Positions 11,820-23,428 of a stretch of DNA of 64,000 bases are shown here, one piece after another. How positions within the stretch are numbered: the stretch's first letter is position 1; the number at the start of each line of letters is the position of its first letter. The stretch is from Utricularia gibba (Eukaryota; Streptophyta; Magnoliopsida; Lamiales; Lentibulariaceae). The notes beneath the pieces are model-generated. The model had not been told where the DNA came from, searched no databases, and was given only the letters and a program-made list of their open reading frames with translations. A program made the position numbers and the translations under genes. Location: positions 5,208,001-5,272,000 of the forward strand of contig CM007990.1 in the NCBI GenBank assembly GCA_002189035.1. Reading direction: 5' to 3'.

Positions 11820-11865
11820 TCAATAAGCCCATTGACCGTGATGAGGCCCATTAATCAGGCCCAAT
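11820..11865. promoter_or_regulatory. Site II cluster upstream of the PRA1 gene
   Basis: Three GCCCA-type motifs lie close together: AGCCCA at 11826-11831, GGCCCA at 11845-11850 and GGCCCA at 11858-11863. They are about 180-215 bases upstream of the PRA1 ATG on the minus strand. Such clusters bind TCP factors in plant promoters active in growing cells. The role here is inferred from position and motif only. Confidence 0.5.
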
Positions 11866-12738
11866 ATCCCATATGTTTATGTGTTGCCACCTACCTTCTT
11901 CTCTTGCAGGAAGGGGGGAACTACGTTGCTGTATAGATCATGAGCCAGTGTCGATCTCTCACTATATTCGTGATGAGAGGCACGAATCATGATTCATACC
12001 AAATGTGTTGAAATTAAAGATTCGATAAATCGAATGAATATAAATGAAGATTAAATATATAAGAAACATGAATTATATTTTAAAAAATTAAATATAAATG
12101 ATTATTAATGATTCATAATCTTTTATATACATAACTATTTTACTTTCAATTTCGAATTTTGATTGGTTAGCTCAGAGGACTGCGATTTATTGAGTGTTTG
12201 GTGTGTCATGGATGGAATGGGGATATCAGGGGTGATCCCACATCGGTCTTCAGCCTGGATTAGGTACCGGAATTGTACATTCCTCAGCGATGGCAACTTT
12301 TCAGTTTCCAGTTAACAGCAAAGGAAAAGCTTACCATTACATTAGTTTTGTGAATGATACCTGTTGAAGAAGCAACCTCGGAGATGCTGTCACAGAAAAG
12401 GCGAATGAGAACCCCAATGACATCTCAGAGTTTCATAAACTGACAAGCTTGTACCTGTACTTGGGCAAACTCCAAGCAACTCGAACACAGAAGCTGGATA
12501 ACAGTCAATAACAAAGAAACAATCAAAATCGTGCTCAAGTTCCCCTTCCAGAAGGCCCTGAAACCTTCTTCTTCCCGACAACAAATCAAACCAAGGCCTG
12601 CGGAAAGACTTCACACGTGTCGCAGACAACTGCCCCTTAAAACCAACGTGTAAGAATCTGGGAGTTCTCATGTTTATCATGTCTACACGTAGCCTATCCT
12701 TACTGGGTACGTTGCACACCCCCACCGCCACCTTCCCA
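11866..12738. other. Spacer, no gene identified
   Basis: 12000-12130 is AT-rich; 12170-12740 has mixed composition, as in transcribed but non-coding DNA. A 144-codon open frame on the minus strand (12390-12824) has no similarity I recognise and overlaps the small cysteine-rich candidate in another frame. I do not call it a gene. Confidence 0.3.
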
Positions 12739-12942
12739 TCACCTTTTTGTTTTCCACTGATTCTTCTTATCTGGATGAAGACAAGTGTCGTCCTTGCTGT
12801 AGCAACACACACAGATATCTTCAAAGCACACTCCCCATTTGGAATGGGGAGAAATACAACACTCTCTGTAGTCAGTCGCTACTCCAGAATCAAAATACTG
12901 GAATTCCGAAAATCTGCAAAAAAGAAAACTGTGGCGAATCAC
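12739..12942 (-). CDS. Possible exon of a small cysteine-rich peptide (tentative)
   Basis: A minus-strand frame contains a dense cysteine pattern, CCISPHSKWGVCFEDICVCC, followed by YSKDDTCLHPDKK. The spacing C...C...CxCC...C resembles small secreted plant peptides of the MEG/ESF1 kind, but this is a pattern impression only. A good splice acceptor (TTCTTTTTTGCAG on the minus strand, ending near 12916) precedes it, which would supply the missing first exon with a signal peptide. I could not find that exon. The frame ends in a stop at 12739-12741. It may be chance. Confidence 0.2.
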   Translation of the reverse strand: MIRHSFLFCRFSEFQYFDSGVATDYRECCISPHSKWGVCFEDICVCCYSKDDTCLHPDKKNQWKTKR

Positions 12943-14868
12943 AGAAGATTTTTCTCGTGTTGTGGGGATTGAATAGATGGTTCTATTCTGGTCAGATGAT
13001 CCGGTTTGCTCTGACTAATCAAAGGAATATTGATTGGTGGGCCAAGGCGCTGGTGGAAAAAAGACGAGGAATATTGTCATTTTATTTTATTTTCTTAAAA
13101 AAATTTACAAACACAAAAGTGTAGGGAATCATATAAAACTTTTGGTTGGTGTAAATATTTTCTTGATTTTACATTTTTTGGATCATGATAGTTTATAATT
13201 TATTTAGAATGTAATTTATGAATTTAAATTTCAAATATATATAATAGATAAATTTAATTATATTTGATTTAATCTGACAAAAATATTTATATTGATACAA
13301 GGGCTAAAATCAATTTAAAATATGCTTTATTATAAAAAAATTTACATTAAATAAATTACTCTTTAAAATCATATCTAAATTCATCAACCGCATAACCAAC
13401 GCGTTGAAAACATGAAAATCAATCTAAAATCATTCGTGACACGTCATCAAAATAGACCACATCTCCGTGCTAATTAACACGCTAATGAGAATAATTAGGA
13501 TTCTAATCCGAAAATGTTGCGACAAAGCAAATGGACCAAAGGCATCGAATTTGTGAAAGGTGGCCGCCCACCTTTATAAACTCGTCACATGAGATATGTG
13601 TGCTTGGGGCTTCAATGACACTACACACGTAAGATAAGGTAATATTTTATTTGATAATGTTATAATAAGAAAATATGATTAATTATTTTATCTTATCGAA
13701 ATATAAGAAATGAGTATTGATATGTCACGATACATGTTTCTTTTATACGATATTGTTTATTTTAAATATCTAATTATTATGATTTTATGTTCTTATTTTT
13801 TTGTGAAAAAAAATTATATAAAATTGATATGATTTTTATATTTAATACCCTCTCATCCCATGTTTATAACTAATATAGGATATTATCATCTTTACATTCC
13901 ATCCCACTTTGCATTCTCGTTAATTGTTCCTTGTTCCATCATTGGTGCGGGTTCGAGTGGAACTATAATACCAAATATTATGATTCATGTTTCATTCGTA
14001 TTATATTATAAATTGTAAATGTTAAGTGAACGAAATAAACAATAGGAAAAATTTCATTAAAGCCATCAAATTTATAGTCCGATTTCAATTTTTTCATCAA
14101 AGTTTTTTTGTTTCAATAAAACTATTAAACATATCAAAAAAATTTGATTTCAAATATAAATATAAAAATGGATTTTTTGTAATTGAATAAAACTATAATA
14201 AATCTGATTTAATGAAATTCATGAAATATACATACAATTTCATTTTCATCATAAAAAAATTTATTCACTAAAAAACTTAAATCATTATACGAAAAGTATT
14301 AACAATGTTAAAACTATTTTATTTGTAATCAAAGACAAAAAATTATCAATTTTTGTATTAATTTTTGATGAATTTAATGAAATCTTTTATTAAATTAGAT
14401 TATATTTTAATCCATGCAAATATAAGTTTACATAAATAAAAAATGAATTTATATATTTATTTTTAAAATTAAACGATTTTCATATGTTGAATTGTTTTAA
14501 TGAAACAAAAAAACTTTGATTGCAAAATTGAAAATGGAATATAAGTTTAATGGATTTAATGAAATTTGACCTAAACAATATCCTATAATAAAATAATGTA
14601 TGATCATATGGATATGGTTTGGTGTGTCTCCTTCTTTTGGCGTCTTTTCCTTGGAGACTTCACTTGCCCATTGTAGCGGATTGCTTTGCTCTTTCTTTTT
14701 TGTTTTCTTTCTGATTTTATCCGTTCGTTCAGCGGCGGTTAAGTCCTTGACGGTGGTGGGGGCCTTCCCATTTTGCGTATAAATCTGGGGGTTGTGGGGT
14801 TGTTGTTTTTCGCAGCCACGATTCTGATTTTGGGGTTTTCTTTTGAGAGTGAAATTCCAGTCTTCGCT
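12943..14868. other. AT-rich intergenic region and 5' leader of the next gene
   Basis: 13120-14600 is very AT-rich with many short A/T runs and no coding signal, RNA gene or clear repeat ends. 14610-14868 is richer in G and C with T-rich tracts and probably holds the promoter and 5'UTR of the gene starting at 14869. No clear TATA box was seen there. Confidence 0.35.
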
Positions 14869-15601
14869 ATGGAGGGCAGAACGCAAAAGAGTCTCTCTTC
14901 TTGTTCCGATATTTTTGTATCCAAAACTCCTCCTTCCGGGATTCGCTCAACAGTTTCGCCTCCTCCTGCTACGGTAAACAAAATGAATATCCTTTTCTGT
15001 GCTCATTGTCATGTCCAATTGCAGTAATTTCATCATTTTTTTTTGTGTGTATGTCATCAGACGTCTTGGGGGAAAAAATCGCCGCTTTCTCCTGAACCTG
15101 AGAAGCTAAATGGCTCAGGGAGTGGAATTGAATGGCGGAGTGTAAACTCTGATGTTTCAGGTTCTATTCGTTTTCTGGGCTCTTTCGAATCTCTTCCGCT
15201 TACGGTTTCTTAAACAAATGGGATGGTTCAGGACAGAAAAGGGGTTCTACAAAGGAGATCTTTGAGCATTACCCCGAGGACAAAGTGACGCCTTTTCACT
15301 ACGGTTCTTCAATATACTATGGTGCCCAAGACGTCTACTTCCAGACAACAGAGACTAGCCATACACCAACAGTAAGAATCATCCAACCACTCTCACGTAT
15401 CTCGATTCAAAAATTCTTACACTCCCTGAACAGGTCCAAAAGAATGGCGGTGGAGAAGATTTAGACTCTGCTCTAAGAGGAAACTGGTTTCAGGGTATGC
15501 CTAATATCGACCTTGCCGAATCAGGATCCCTTGATATGATCCATCTGTTCATATTCACAACTTTTTCCCCTTGTCTTCTTGCAGGATCCCTTTACTACTG
15601 A
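14869..15601 (+). CDS. Conserved plant-specific protein of unknown function (C-terminal GNWFQGSLYY)
   Basis: Five exons join in phase: 14869-14973, 15061-15160, 15232-15371, 15434-15494, 15585-15601, giving 140 aa. The sequence starts MEGRTQKSLSSCSDIFVSK, is Ser/Pro-rich and probably disordered, then has the conserved block HYGSSIYYGAQDVYFQ, an acidic KNGGGEDLDSALRG and the end GNWFQGSLYY. I recognise this layout from a family of small uncharacterised plant proteins (At2g39855/At3g55646-like, from memory) that usually end GNWWQGSLYY. No catalytic motif, signal peptide or membrane segment is visible. The last exon codes for only five residues. Function unknown. Confidence 0.85.
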
Positions 15602-17228
15602 ACTCTTATTACCAACATACACACACGTTTCTTTAGGTATGCATCAAGAACCTCATTTGTGACAGACAACCCCACGGACTTTGATCCAATTACCACGCTA
15701 ATTCCTTATCTGCAGGATATGTAAAGGGGGTAACTGCAGCTGTGTAGATTGGTTTCCGAGCCGCCTTAAGCTATAGCGCTGTTTTTGTGCAACTGTAGCT
15801 ATAGGGGTTCGTCTGATAGCTCTGTGGTTTATGCAACTGTAGCTGGAAACCTTGGGCATTGACTTCTTTCTGAATCTGGAGTCTTTGGATCAATGTAACT
15901 ATGTGTATGTTTATGAAGAAGAAACATCATGTGTGTTAGTTGCAGGGATTCTCTCACTGAAATCCAGCTTGTGCCATGATACTGTACAGGGACAATCCAA
16001 TGCCTATTCAAGAATTGGTAATCTGAAAGAGCATAGAGAACAACCATGTTTTTACCCCATCCATGAAACTTCACAAGATCATAAGTAACCCTAAAATGAC
16101 TATCAGATCCTTTTCTCACACAGATAGAATTATTTCAGACTACCAAATCTTGAAGTTGCATAGAATTACTTCAGAATTACAAAATCTCACACATAATTAT
16201 TTTCTAAGAATTGATTTTGAAAATTGAATTTATTACTAAACACATTTTTAATAAAAAATTGTAATTAATATTATTTTCAAAATAAATACCAATTTATATT
16301 CTTTTTTATCATACTTTCATTGTACTTATATTTGAGTTTGATAAATATTAATATTATATAATATACATTGTTCAAAGAAATTTATAAAATATAATTATTA
16401 ATAAGTATGATTAAATATATCATTTACTTATAAAAATCAATTGTTATTTTTTACATTACAAACATCAACAATTTTTTTTTCTAAAAAATTTAAATAGAAT
16501 CAATTTTCATTGTATTATAATTTTTAATTATAATAAAATCAATTTTTAAGTAATTTTTTCAATCCTAAAATTTAAATTTTCAAATCATTTTCTCAAAGTG
16601 TTTATATTCTATTTTTTAACATAGGACATTAATATGATTTTTCTTAACAAAAAAATAGGAATAATTACTGTGAATAATGAGCTCAATTATCACATTCACT
16701 TCTTACCGTTCTTTACATTTATTACTCATTGAAGGTTTTGTAAAGGTTTTATCGTATGGAGTTGGAATATTCTAATTTGCACCACCGCCCATTACTCGGC
16801 TGCCTATTTTCGGATTTTATTGGTTTGGGCAGATTTTTCCCAGATATATAATTTTGTCGGATAATTAATTATTCAACAATTTCTAAAATTAGAAGATTCA
16901 ATAATTTTGCTTATTAATGGGCGTAAATGCACAGGCTACAAAAATAAATAATTCTCAAGCACAAACGGCCGGACCGGGTTACGCGGTCCACGCTATTGGC
17001 TCCGCGAGTGTTTGTGGAATCACGCGCCGTCGTGCTGGGCCCGATGCCACGCCATCTATAAAAGACTGACGCGCTCTTTTCCGTTTTATTGTTTCTTATT
17101 TTCTGGGACCCTCTTCGATTCTGGTGCTCACGTTGACTGCGAGTCGTTCGAATTCCCCGCCCTTGATTTTTTCAGTCTCTGCTTTGTGTTCATCTACCCT
17201 GCAAATGACTAGGTTTGAGTCGGTTTTG
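15602..17228. promoter_or_regulatory. Spacer with TATA-type promoter of the 17.2 kb gene
   Basis: 15602-16130 is probably the 3'UTR of the upstream gene. 16140-16720 is AT-rich, with imperfect inverted similarity between its ends (GATTTTGAAAATTGAATTT near 16210 and its rough complement near 16575), which could be an old MITE. From 16960 the DNA is GC-richer. A TATA box CTATAAAAG lies at 17056-17064, 165 bases before the ATG at 17229, so transcription should start near 17090. Confidence 0.5.
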
Positions 17229-18292
17229 ATGGCGGATGAAGGAGAGATCTGGTTGCCGTCGGAGTTTCTGACGGAAGAAGAGCTGTTGACGGACTTCAGG
17301 AGTCAAGATTTGATGGCTTCCCGAGGTGCCATGGTTTCCAGTCTGGGTTCGTTTCCTAGGTGGGTAACTGGAGGCTCGATTGAAAATGGGAGCGCCGAGA
17401 ACTACTCTATTATTCCGGGGCTGACGGGGAAATCTCCCCTGCAATATTTTCCATCTGAGAAGGTATGAAGATCTGCTAACACTTTCTTTTCTTCAAGTCT
17501 CTTGTTGTATCCTCTTATTCTCTTTGCTCGATTTCAGGGGAAGGCGTACGGAACTCCCCAATCAACTCTTTATTGCTGGGATTTGCTCTCTGCAGCGACG
17601 GAGGAGGCTGTGCGTATGAGAATGGTACATGAAACGACGGCGTTTCATAGCCCCCCTGCTCCTCCATTTTATCCTTACAGATCTCTTTCGGAGGCTTGTT
17701 TTGCGTATTTGCAACTCCGAGCTGTTAACGTTTGTCCCTCCCTGTTTCTCTTTTTGTTCGTGCTGTTGTTTGATTCGAGTTCATGGGTCAGCTTGCTTCT
17801 TGGTTTGTGCACAGCGGATGGTTCAACATCAGCAGAATAAAATCTCTGATCTCCAGCTCACCGGCGATTTCAGACGTACGGATTTCCCGCAACAGAGGCG
17901 GCAGCAACCCATATCTCCCGGTGCCCGCAATGGAACAGGGGTGTTTCTTCCACGGAGATTCGAACCTAGTGCTACGGTTGCCCGGAAACAGCACGGTATA
18001 TACTTCTCACTGCTTTTTTTTTTTTTTTTTTTTCTGGTTCCCCGGTCGATTGTTGCTGATTTGTATCTACTCTTTCTTTCTCCTATTCTCAGCATCCGTT
18101 CCTCCCGTAAAAGCCACGGATCCGAATCCAAGGGAATATTACGATAGTGCGTTTTCCCCTTTCAATCTCTGTGAATCCCAGCCGCAATCTTTCCCCGTCA
18201 ACGTTGCAGATGCCGCGGCGGTTGTTCCACAACGTCAGCATTTCCCGGCGGCGAATGGAGGCGTGGGGCTCCCCAAAGACTGTGCCCATTAG
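17229..18292 (+). CDS. Plant-specific protein of unknown function (WLPSEFL / GTGVFLPRR family)
   Basis: Four exons join in phase: 17229-17462, 17538-17723, 17815-17995, 18093-18292, giving 266 aa. An in-frame ATG at 17205 would add eight residues. The N-terminus EIWLPSEFLTEEELLTDF, the central WDLLSAATEEAVRMRM, the Gln-rich MVQHQQNK stretch and the basic GTGVFLPRRF are hallmarks of an uncharacterised plant family (At3g54000/At5g59050/At2g39870-like, from memory). These proteins usually end in LPQEWTY; here the end is LPKDCAH, so the last residues have diverged or the final bases are imperfect. The protein looks hydrophilic and disordered, with no membrane segment. Function unknown. Confidence 0.85.
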
Positions 18293-20860
18293 CGTAGCCG
18301 GAGGCCTCCGACCTAGGGCTTCTTCTTCTGAGCGTTTGTACTTGCAGCGACGCAGTGACAAATTGATGACACCTCACCGGCGGTAGCGAAGTTCATAGGT
18401 CACGTGATTAGTGAATAATTAGGCAGGCGTGGGAAAATGGAGTGTCTGATTAGTTTTTAAACCACGTGCACATAGCAGGTAATAACAGCATTAGCCTCCC
18501 GATCGCTTCTTGCCTCTTTGTAGTACTTGCTAACGTTATAATCTCCTCTTAATTTGTCAAAATAATAGAAAAATTGATCCCCAATAATTCAATATCGTAC
18601 GAAACAAAAATATTTAAAGTATAAAAGTTTAAAAATTAATTATACTGATACGTCAAATTTTAGGAATTAACTATATTTGATAACTAAAATTTTGAAAACC
18701 CAATTTGTGAGAACTGATAAAATACTTAATTTATATTAAAATAAGTGGGATATTTTTGTCAAAATATTAAATATTGACGTTTTTTATGCAATTTCTACAT
18801 CTAAAAATAAATTCATACATTCTTTAATTATACTACATAATTCGTTTGAAACATTCGATTCTTACGATGTTATATTATTTTTTTATAAAAAAAAGAGTTA
18901 ATACAAAATTAGAAGTATCATTTTATTTAAACATATATTTTCTCCATTAATAATCAATGTGGTATATAGTAACAAATCCCTTTATCTCATCCAATAAATT
19001 GAGAACCAAAATTAACTGTATTTTGTAATTTTTGTTATTATTTACAAAAAAAAAACACGGAGTGGAGTAGTAGTGTAGTGTGGCGCCCAATTCACAGCCC
19101 ATGTACAGCTACGAAGAGGAGGGAATTTGTCCCCACCATTTTTATTCTTTTTAAAACTGCGTAATTATGGATTATAAAGGCAGTTAGTTAATGACACCGA
19201 CAGGTCCAAAATATTAATAATATTTAAGAAAATATTTTATATTGGACTATAAATAAAATTAAAAAAGAATGATTAATGCACAATCATGACTGAGCACCAT
19301 CCCTGCTTTCATTACACACGACCGACTACCGAGGAAGTGGTCATAGCTTTGAAAAGTGTGCCACGCCTGACACTTTCCACATTGTCGATTTAGAAATTGC
19401 TTTACGTCCCCATTCCAATTCCAGACATGCTCTCCCAAATTCCACTATTTCCTTTATTGCCCGCCCCTCCCCATTAATCAATTTAAGACAAAATATAAAT
19501 TATAGATTTATATGATATTGTTATAATATGCATTATTTATGAAATATAATTATATATATAAACAATTTATATTGCACGATATTGTACATTTAAAACACTC
19601 AATATTTATAGTTTTATTTTTTTCTACATTATTTGACTGCCTTATTAAAAAGTCACACATTCTCACTTTATGTCATTCAAGCACATTTAACTTTGAAGTT
19701 ACTGCCTATCATATTCAATCATGTGAGTAAAAAAATCTTGTGTAAGATTTATATGATCATTCTATTCAATCAAATTCTATCTCTTATTCATAATTAATGT
19801 CAGATTTTCTTAAAAACCTTTCACTCTCCCTCCCTAGGATAGGACATCACACACACACACATATATATCTAATACACATGTTAAATTTTAGAGACTAATT
19901 ATATCTAATATATGAGATTTTAAGAACTATTTACCACTAGAAATAAATGACATAATTTATATTAAAAAATACCGAATAATTTTACTAAATGTTAAAATGT
20001 GGAGTTTTTTGATGAAATTTTCTCAATTTTTAATTTATATTATATCATAATTTTCAATTTTTTTCGATTAAAATGATTATCCCCTGGCATTAGGTCACAA
20101 AACATGTTTGATTACAAATCTACTGGTCATTAATCTGTTATGCCTCAGGAGAGTGACCACTGACCACTCCGTTCGTAGGCGTACCCCTGGGCCGAAGATG
20201 ACATGACACGGCGACAACCGGTGTCCAATCTGGGGGTCCACAATGTGGGCCCCCATGAGCCCTAATTAATTCATCTGCTGTGGCCGAGGACTTCGTTCTC
20301 AGTTGCCGAGTAAACTGACCCGTTTTTTCGCGCGGGGATTTCCTCTCTCTTTCGTACTCTTTCACCGGAACGGAAGTTTCCTTTCGGGATTTCAGACTGG
20401 GATCCTGGTGGTTTGCATTTCTTCTGCAGCTGTGAGATTTTATTCGCCTTCTGTTGTTCTTGTCTGCTTCCGTTGGGTGGTTGGGAAAGAGCTCTCTTTG
20501 TGGTGTGATTTCTTGTTTACTGCTGGATTTTGGTTTTTTTTTTTGGGATGCAAGAAACCAGTTTTTTTGTGGATCGTGATGGAGAGTGTTGCGTCTTCTT
20601 TAAAATGTTGCCGAAGATTTCAGCGCATTACTTAATTTTGGTGCAATTATTGTAGAGTTTGAGATTAGGGTGTTTTTGTTGTGGGTTTTGTGATGGGAAT
20701 CGTGTGAAAATAGTTGGAATCAGTTGTGCGATTTCATGTTCAGCATCTGCTTGTATGCGTTATGTGAACTGTGATGAGCATTTCGCTGCTTAATGGGCAA
20801 GATTTCTCGGATACTGCACTTCAATCATACATATGTAATTGTTGCAAACTGATGTTTCAG
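18293..20860. promoter_or_regulatory. Spacer and promoter/5' leader of the DUF3527 gene
   Basis: 18293-18480 includes the 3'UTR of the upstream gene and two CACGTG G-boxes (about 18401 and 18463). 18540-20090 is AT-rich with a (CA)n(TA)n microsatellite at about 19849-19868. From 20140 the DNA becomes GC-rich with a GTGGGCCCCC element near 20244. 20280-20860 is T-rich in the way of plant 5' leaders with an intron. A splice acceptor TTTCAG ends at 20860, immediately before the chosen ATG. No other gene seen. Confidence 0.4.
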
Positions 20861-23428
20861 ATGCAAAGGGATCCTGTGAAGATCAGGTCCCATAGTACGG
20901 CAAGATCTGTAAAAGAGTTGAAGCGTGTCTTTGAGCCGGAGGGTACTTTGAGAGATCTGGAATCATTGGATGATGTCAAAATGAGAAGCAAGGGATCATC
21001 CTGTGGAGTATCTAGGCAGGGGGCTGATGCATTTTCCGGGGCATGCCCTGTCCTAGAAGAGCCTGGAAAAGGCACAGATGATGAGGTTCTTCGGAACATG
21101 TCCAAGTTACCTGGATTTCTACAGAATGCGAATGAGGACTCTGTTCAAGATAAGGCACTGAATTTTGGTGTTATTGATTGGAAGCGGTTGGAGAAGTGGA
21201 AGTATAATGAACGGATGCCGGGAAAAAATATCATGAAAACGTCCATGGACAGGAAATCAAGCTTTTCTACAAATGGAGTGCCCAAAATCGATCCAACCAT
21301 AGAAAGAACTGCCTCGTTGCAGTCGTCAAGACAGTCCATACCGTCTGGTTCACGTTCCAGCTCAGTTCAGAGACAGTATCCCCCTAGAAGCTCACACCTC
21401 AGTTCATTGAGCAAAAACGAAAACGGCAGCTATAATGAATCTGGAAGTCATTCTGAGCCATCTTCCTTCAAAGATCAAATCTTTCGATACAGAGAGAATG
21501 GTGACGAGGTTATTAAACGTTTTTCATTATCCAAGGCCTGTGCAGAGGAACTCCCTCAGACAAATTTGAACATCAGCAGTACGGAGGATGTAATGGTAGA
21601 AATTCCTTGTAAGGAAGATGTTTCACCCTCAGTTCATAGCAGACAAAAGTTTTCTTCAATTCAACATGAAAACTTAAATACTTGTCCAGGACTTGGGTTC
21701 ACTTATCTGTCTTGCTCAGTGGACAAAGATTTTCCGTTGAATGCCTCAGAATGCTCTCAGCCCAATGGATCCAGGTCCTCATATGATGGAAATTCTGATG
21801 AAGAAACAGGGAATAGATTTTCTGATTTTTGCTCTCAAGAGCTTAACTCTACTGAGTCGCCCTTTGTTAGTGCACACTCTTGTCCTCAACCATCTGACTC
21901 CCCAAGTCAAGAAAATGACCCTGTTGGTCAATATTATGGTTATCCCTCCTCTAACGTTCAAAATTCAATCACATCCTCAATGTCAGAAGCCAGATGTTCG
22001 AGAGTTCCAGGAAAAGCTGTTGAGCCTTCATCATCACATTCTGAGTTTGGTGGCAAAAATCTTGTGAAAGTAAGAGCTCCCTCTCCTTCCCAAAGGTTTA
22101 GCTTTAGCCGTGGAAAGACGAGCAGAAGTTCCAACTTAGAAACCCCAGTAGTTCCAGAATCGAATTCCTCAGGCTCTTCTCTCGTATCTGGCGTGATGAA
22201 GCCTGAAGTTCCTTCTACTATTTCAGGTAGGTTTCAAAGAGACCATCCAAATGCTAATGCAAAGGGAAGATCCAGCCCTTACGCAGACTGTTGGATCCCT
22301 TTCTGAAGCATAAAACTGCTCAATCATCAGAGAGTATTCGGCCCAGGATGTTAGCTTACCTCCGAAACCTAAACCGCACACCAGTGGACCATCTAAGAGT
22401 AAACAGGGTGTGGTGTTGAAAGTTCAAGCTTTTTTGCGGGTAACTGTAAAGGATGAACTTCCCTTTACAAGCTTGTCATACAGACTAGTAACAGCATGCT
22501 AGTCGCGGCTGTAAAGAAGCTGTGGGTTCCCGGGAAACTTGATCCACTAGTGATTTACTCATTCTATTCAGTATGTGGGATCAAGAAAAGAAGCATGAAC
22601 TGGCTCACTAAAGGATCAAATAGCAAAACCTGCAGTCTTGCCTATCGCATGATCGGTCAGCTAAGGATTTCAAAGTCCTGTTGTCCAGAAGTAAGCTGTA
22701 GTGGTTCCAGCAAATGTGAGAAATGGGAAAGTGCATTGTATGCTTCTGATCCGCAGCAAGACTCCAAGCACAATTCTTGTGCACTCAAGAATGAGATTGC
22801 AGCCATTATTACAAATACCACAAATGAGGATTGTAATCATGATGAAGATAAAGATTTTCGTGGCACGGCAGTCATTCTTCCTGGTGGTGACCATGGTAAG
22901 CCCACTACAGGAGCACCATCTTCCTTAGTCAGCAGATGGAAGGGATCATGTGATTGCGGCGGTTGGGATATCGGATGCAAGCTGCGAGTACTTAAACAAG
23001 TCAGTGAAAACAGAAAGAATCTTCAAGAACCACTTCCCAACTCACCCACTGGCAGTTTAAAACTTTGTTTAGAGGTATGATGATCCTCCCTCACTTGTAT
23101 TATTATACTTCTAACCTATAAAAAGGTACACGATCGCAATGCCTTGCCATTTTCCTTGTAGGGTCAAGATAGCAGGATGGATCCTATCCTGAGCATCGAA
23201 CCATTGGACAGCGGGTTGTATTCCATCAAGTTTGATGATTCCGTGCCGGTATTAGAGGCTTTTGCTACATGTGTAGCACACCTTACTCCCCTAAAGTTCC
23301 CTGGAACCATCACCATGGTTACCAAAGAGCAAACAGATGTGGGAACTGATCCTACAAAAATCCCGGAACCATTCCGAGTAAAGGACCTTCCGGTGAAGAC
23401 CCCCCACGCCTCCGTTGGCAGGATCTGA
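20861..23428 (+). CDS. DUF3527 domain protein, frame broken three times
   Basis: Large plant protein of unknown role with a Ser-rich disordered N-terminal half and a C-terminal DUF3527 domain. Exon 1 is 20861-23074, exon 2 is 23162-23428. Landmarks are VIDWKRLEKWKY, the broken SPLRRLLDPFLK, LLVAAVKKLW, GAPSSLVSRWKGS, CDCGGWDIGCKL and the last exon SGLYSIKFDDSVPVLEAFA. Reading from the start, the frame shifts by minus one at three short C runs (22276-22278, 22342-22344, 22461-22463). Adding one C at each restores continuous similarity, about 827 aa. As written, the first shift ends the protein at 22304-22306. Start choice: the ATG directly after a TTTCAG acceptor; an open frame continues upstream to an ATG at 20774. 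Family assignment is from the DUF3527 motifs I know. Confidence 0.88.

Noticed and set aside
12390-12824. 144-codon open frame on the minus strand
   Set aside because: Not recognisable, low coding character; overlaps the cysteine-rich candidate in another frame.
16140-16640. MITE in AT-rich DNA
   Set aside because: Inverted similarity is low-complexity A/T and no target duplication could be set.
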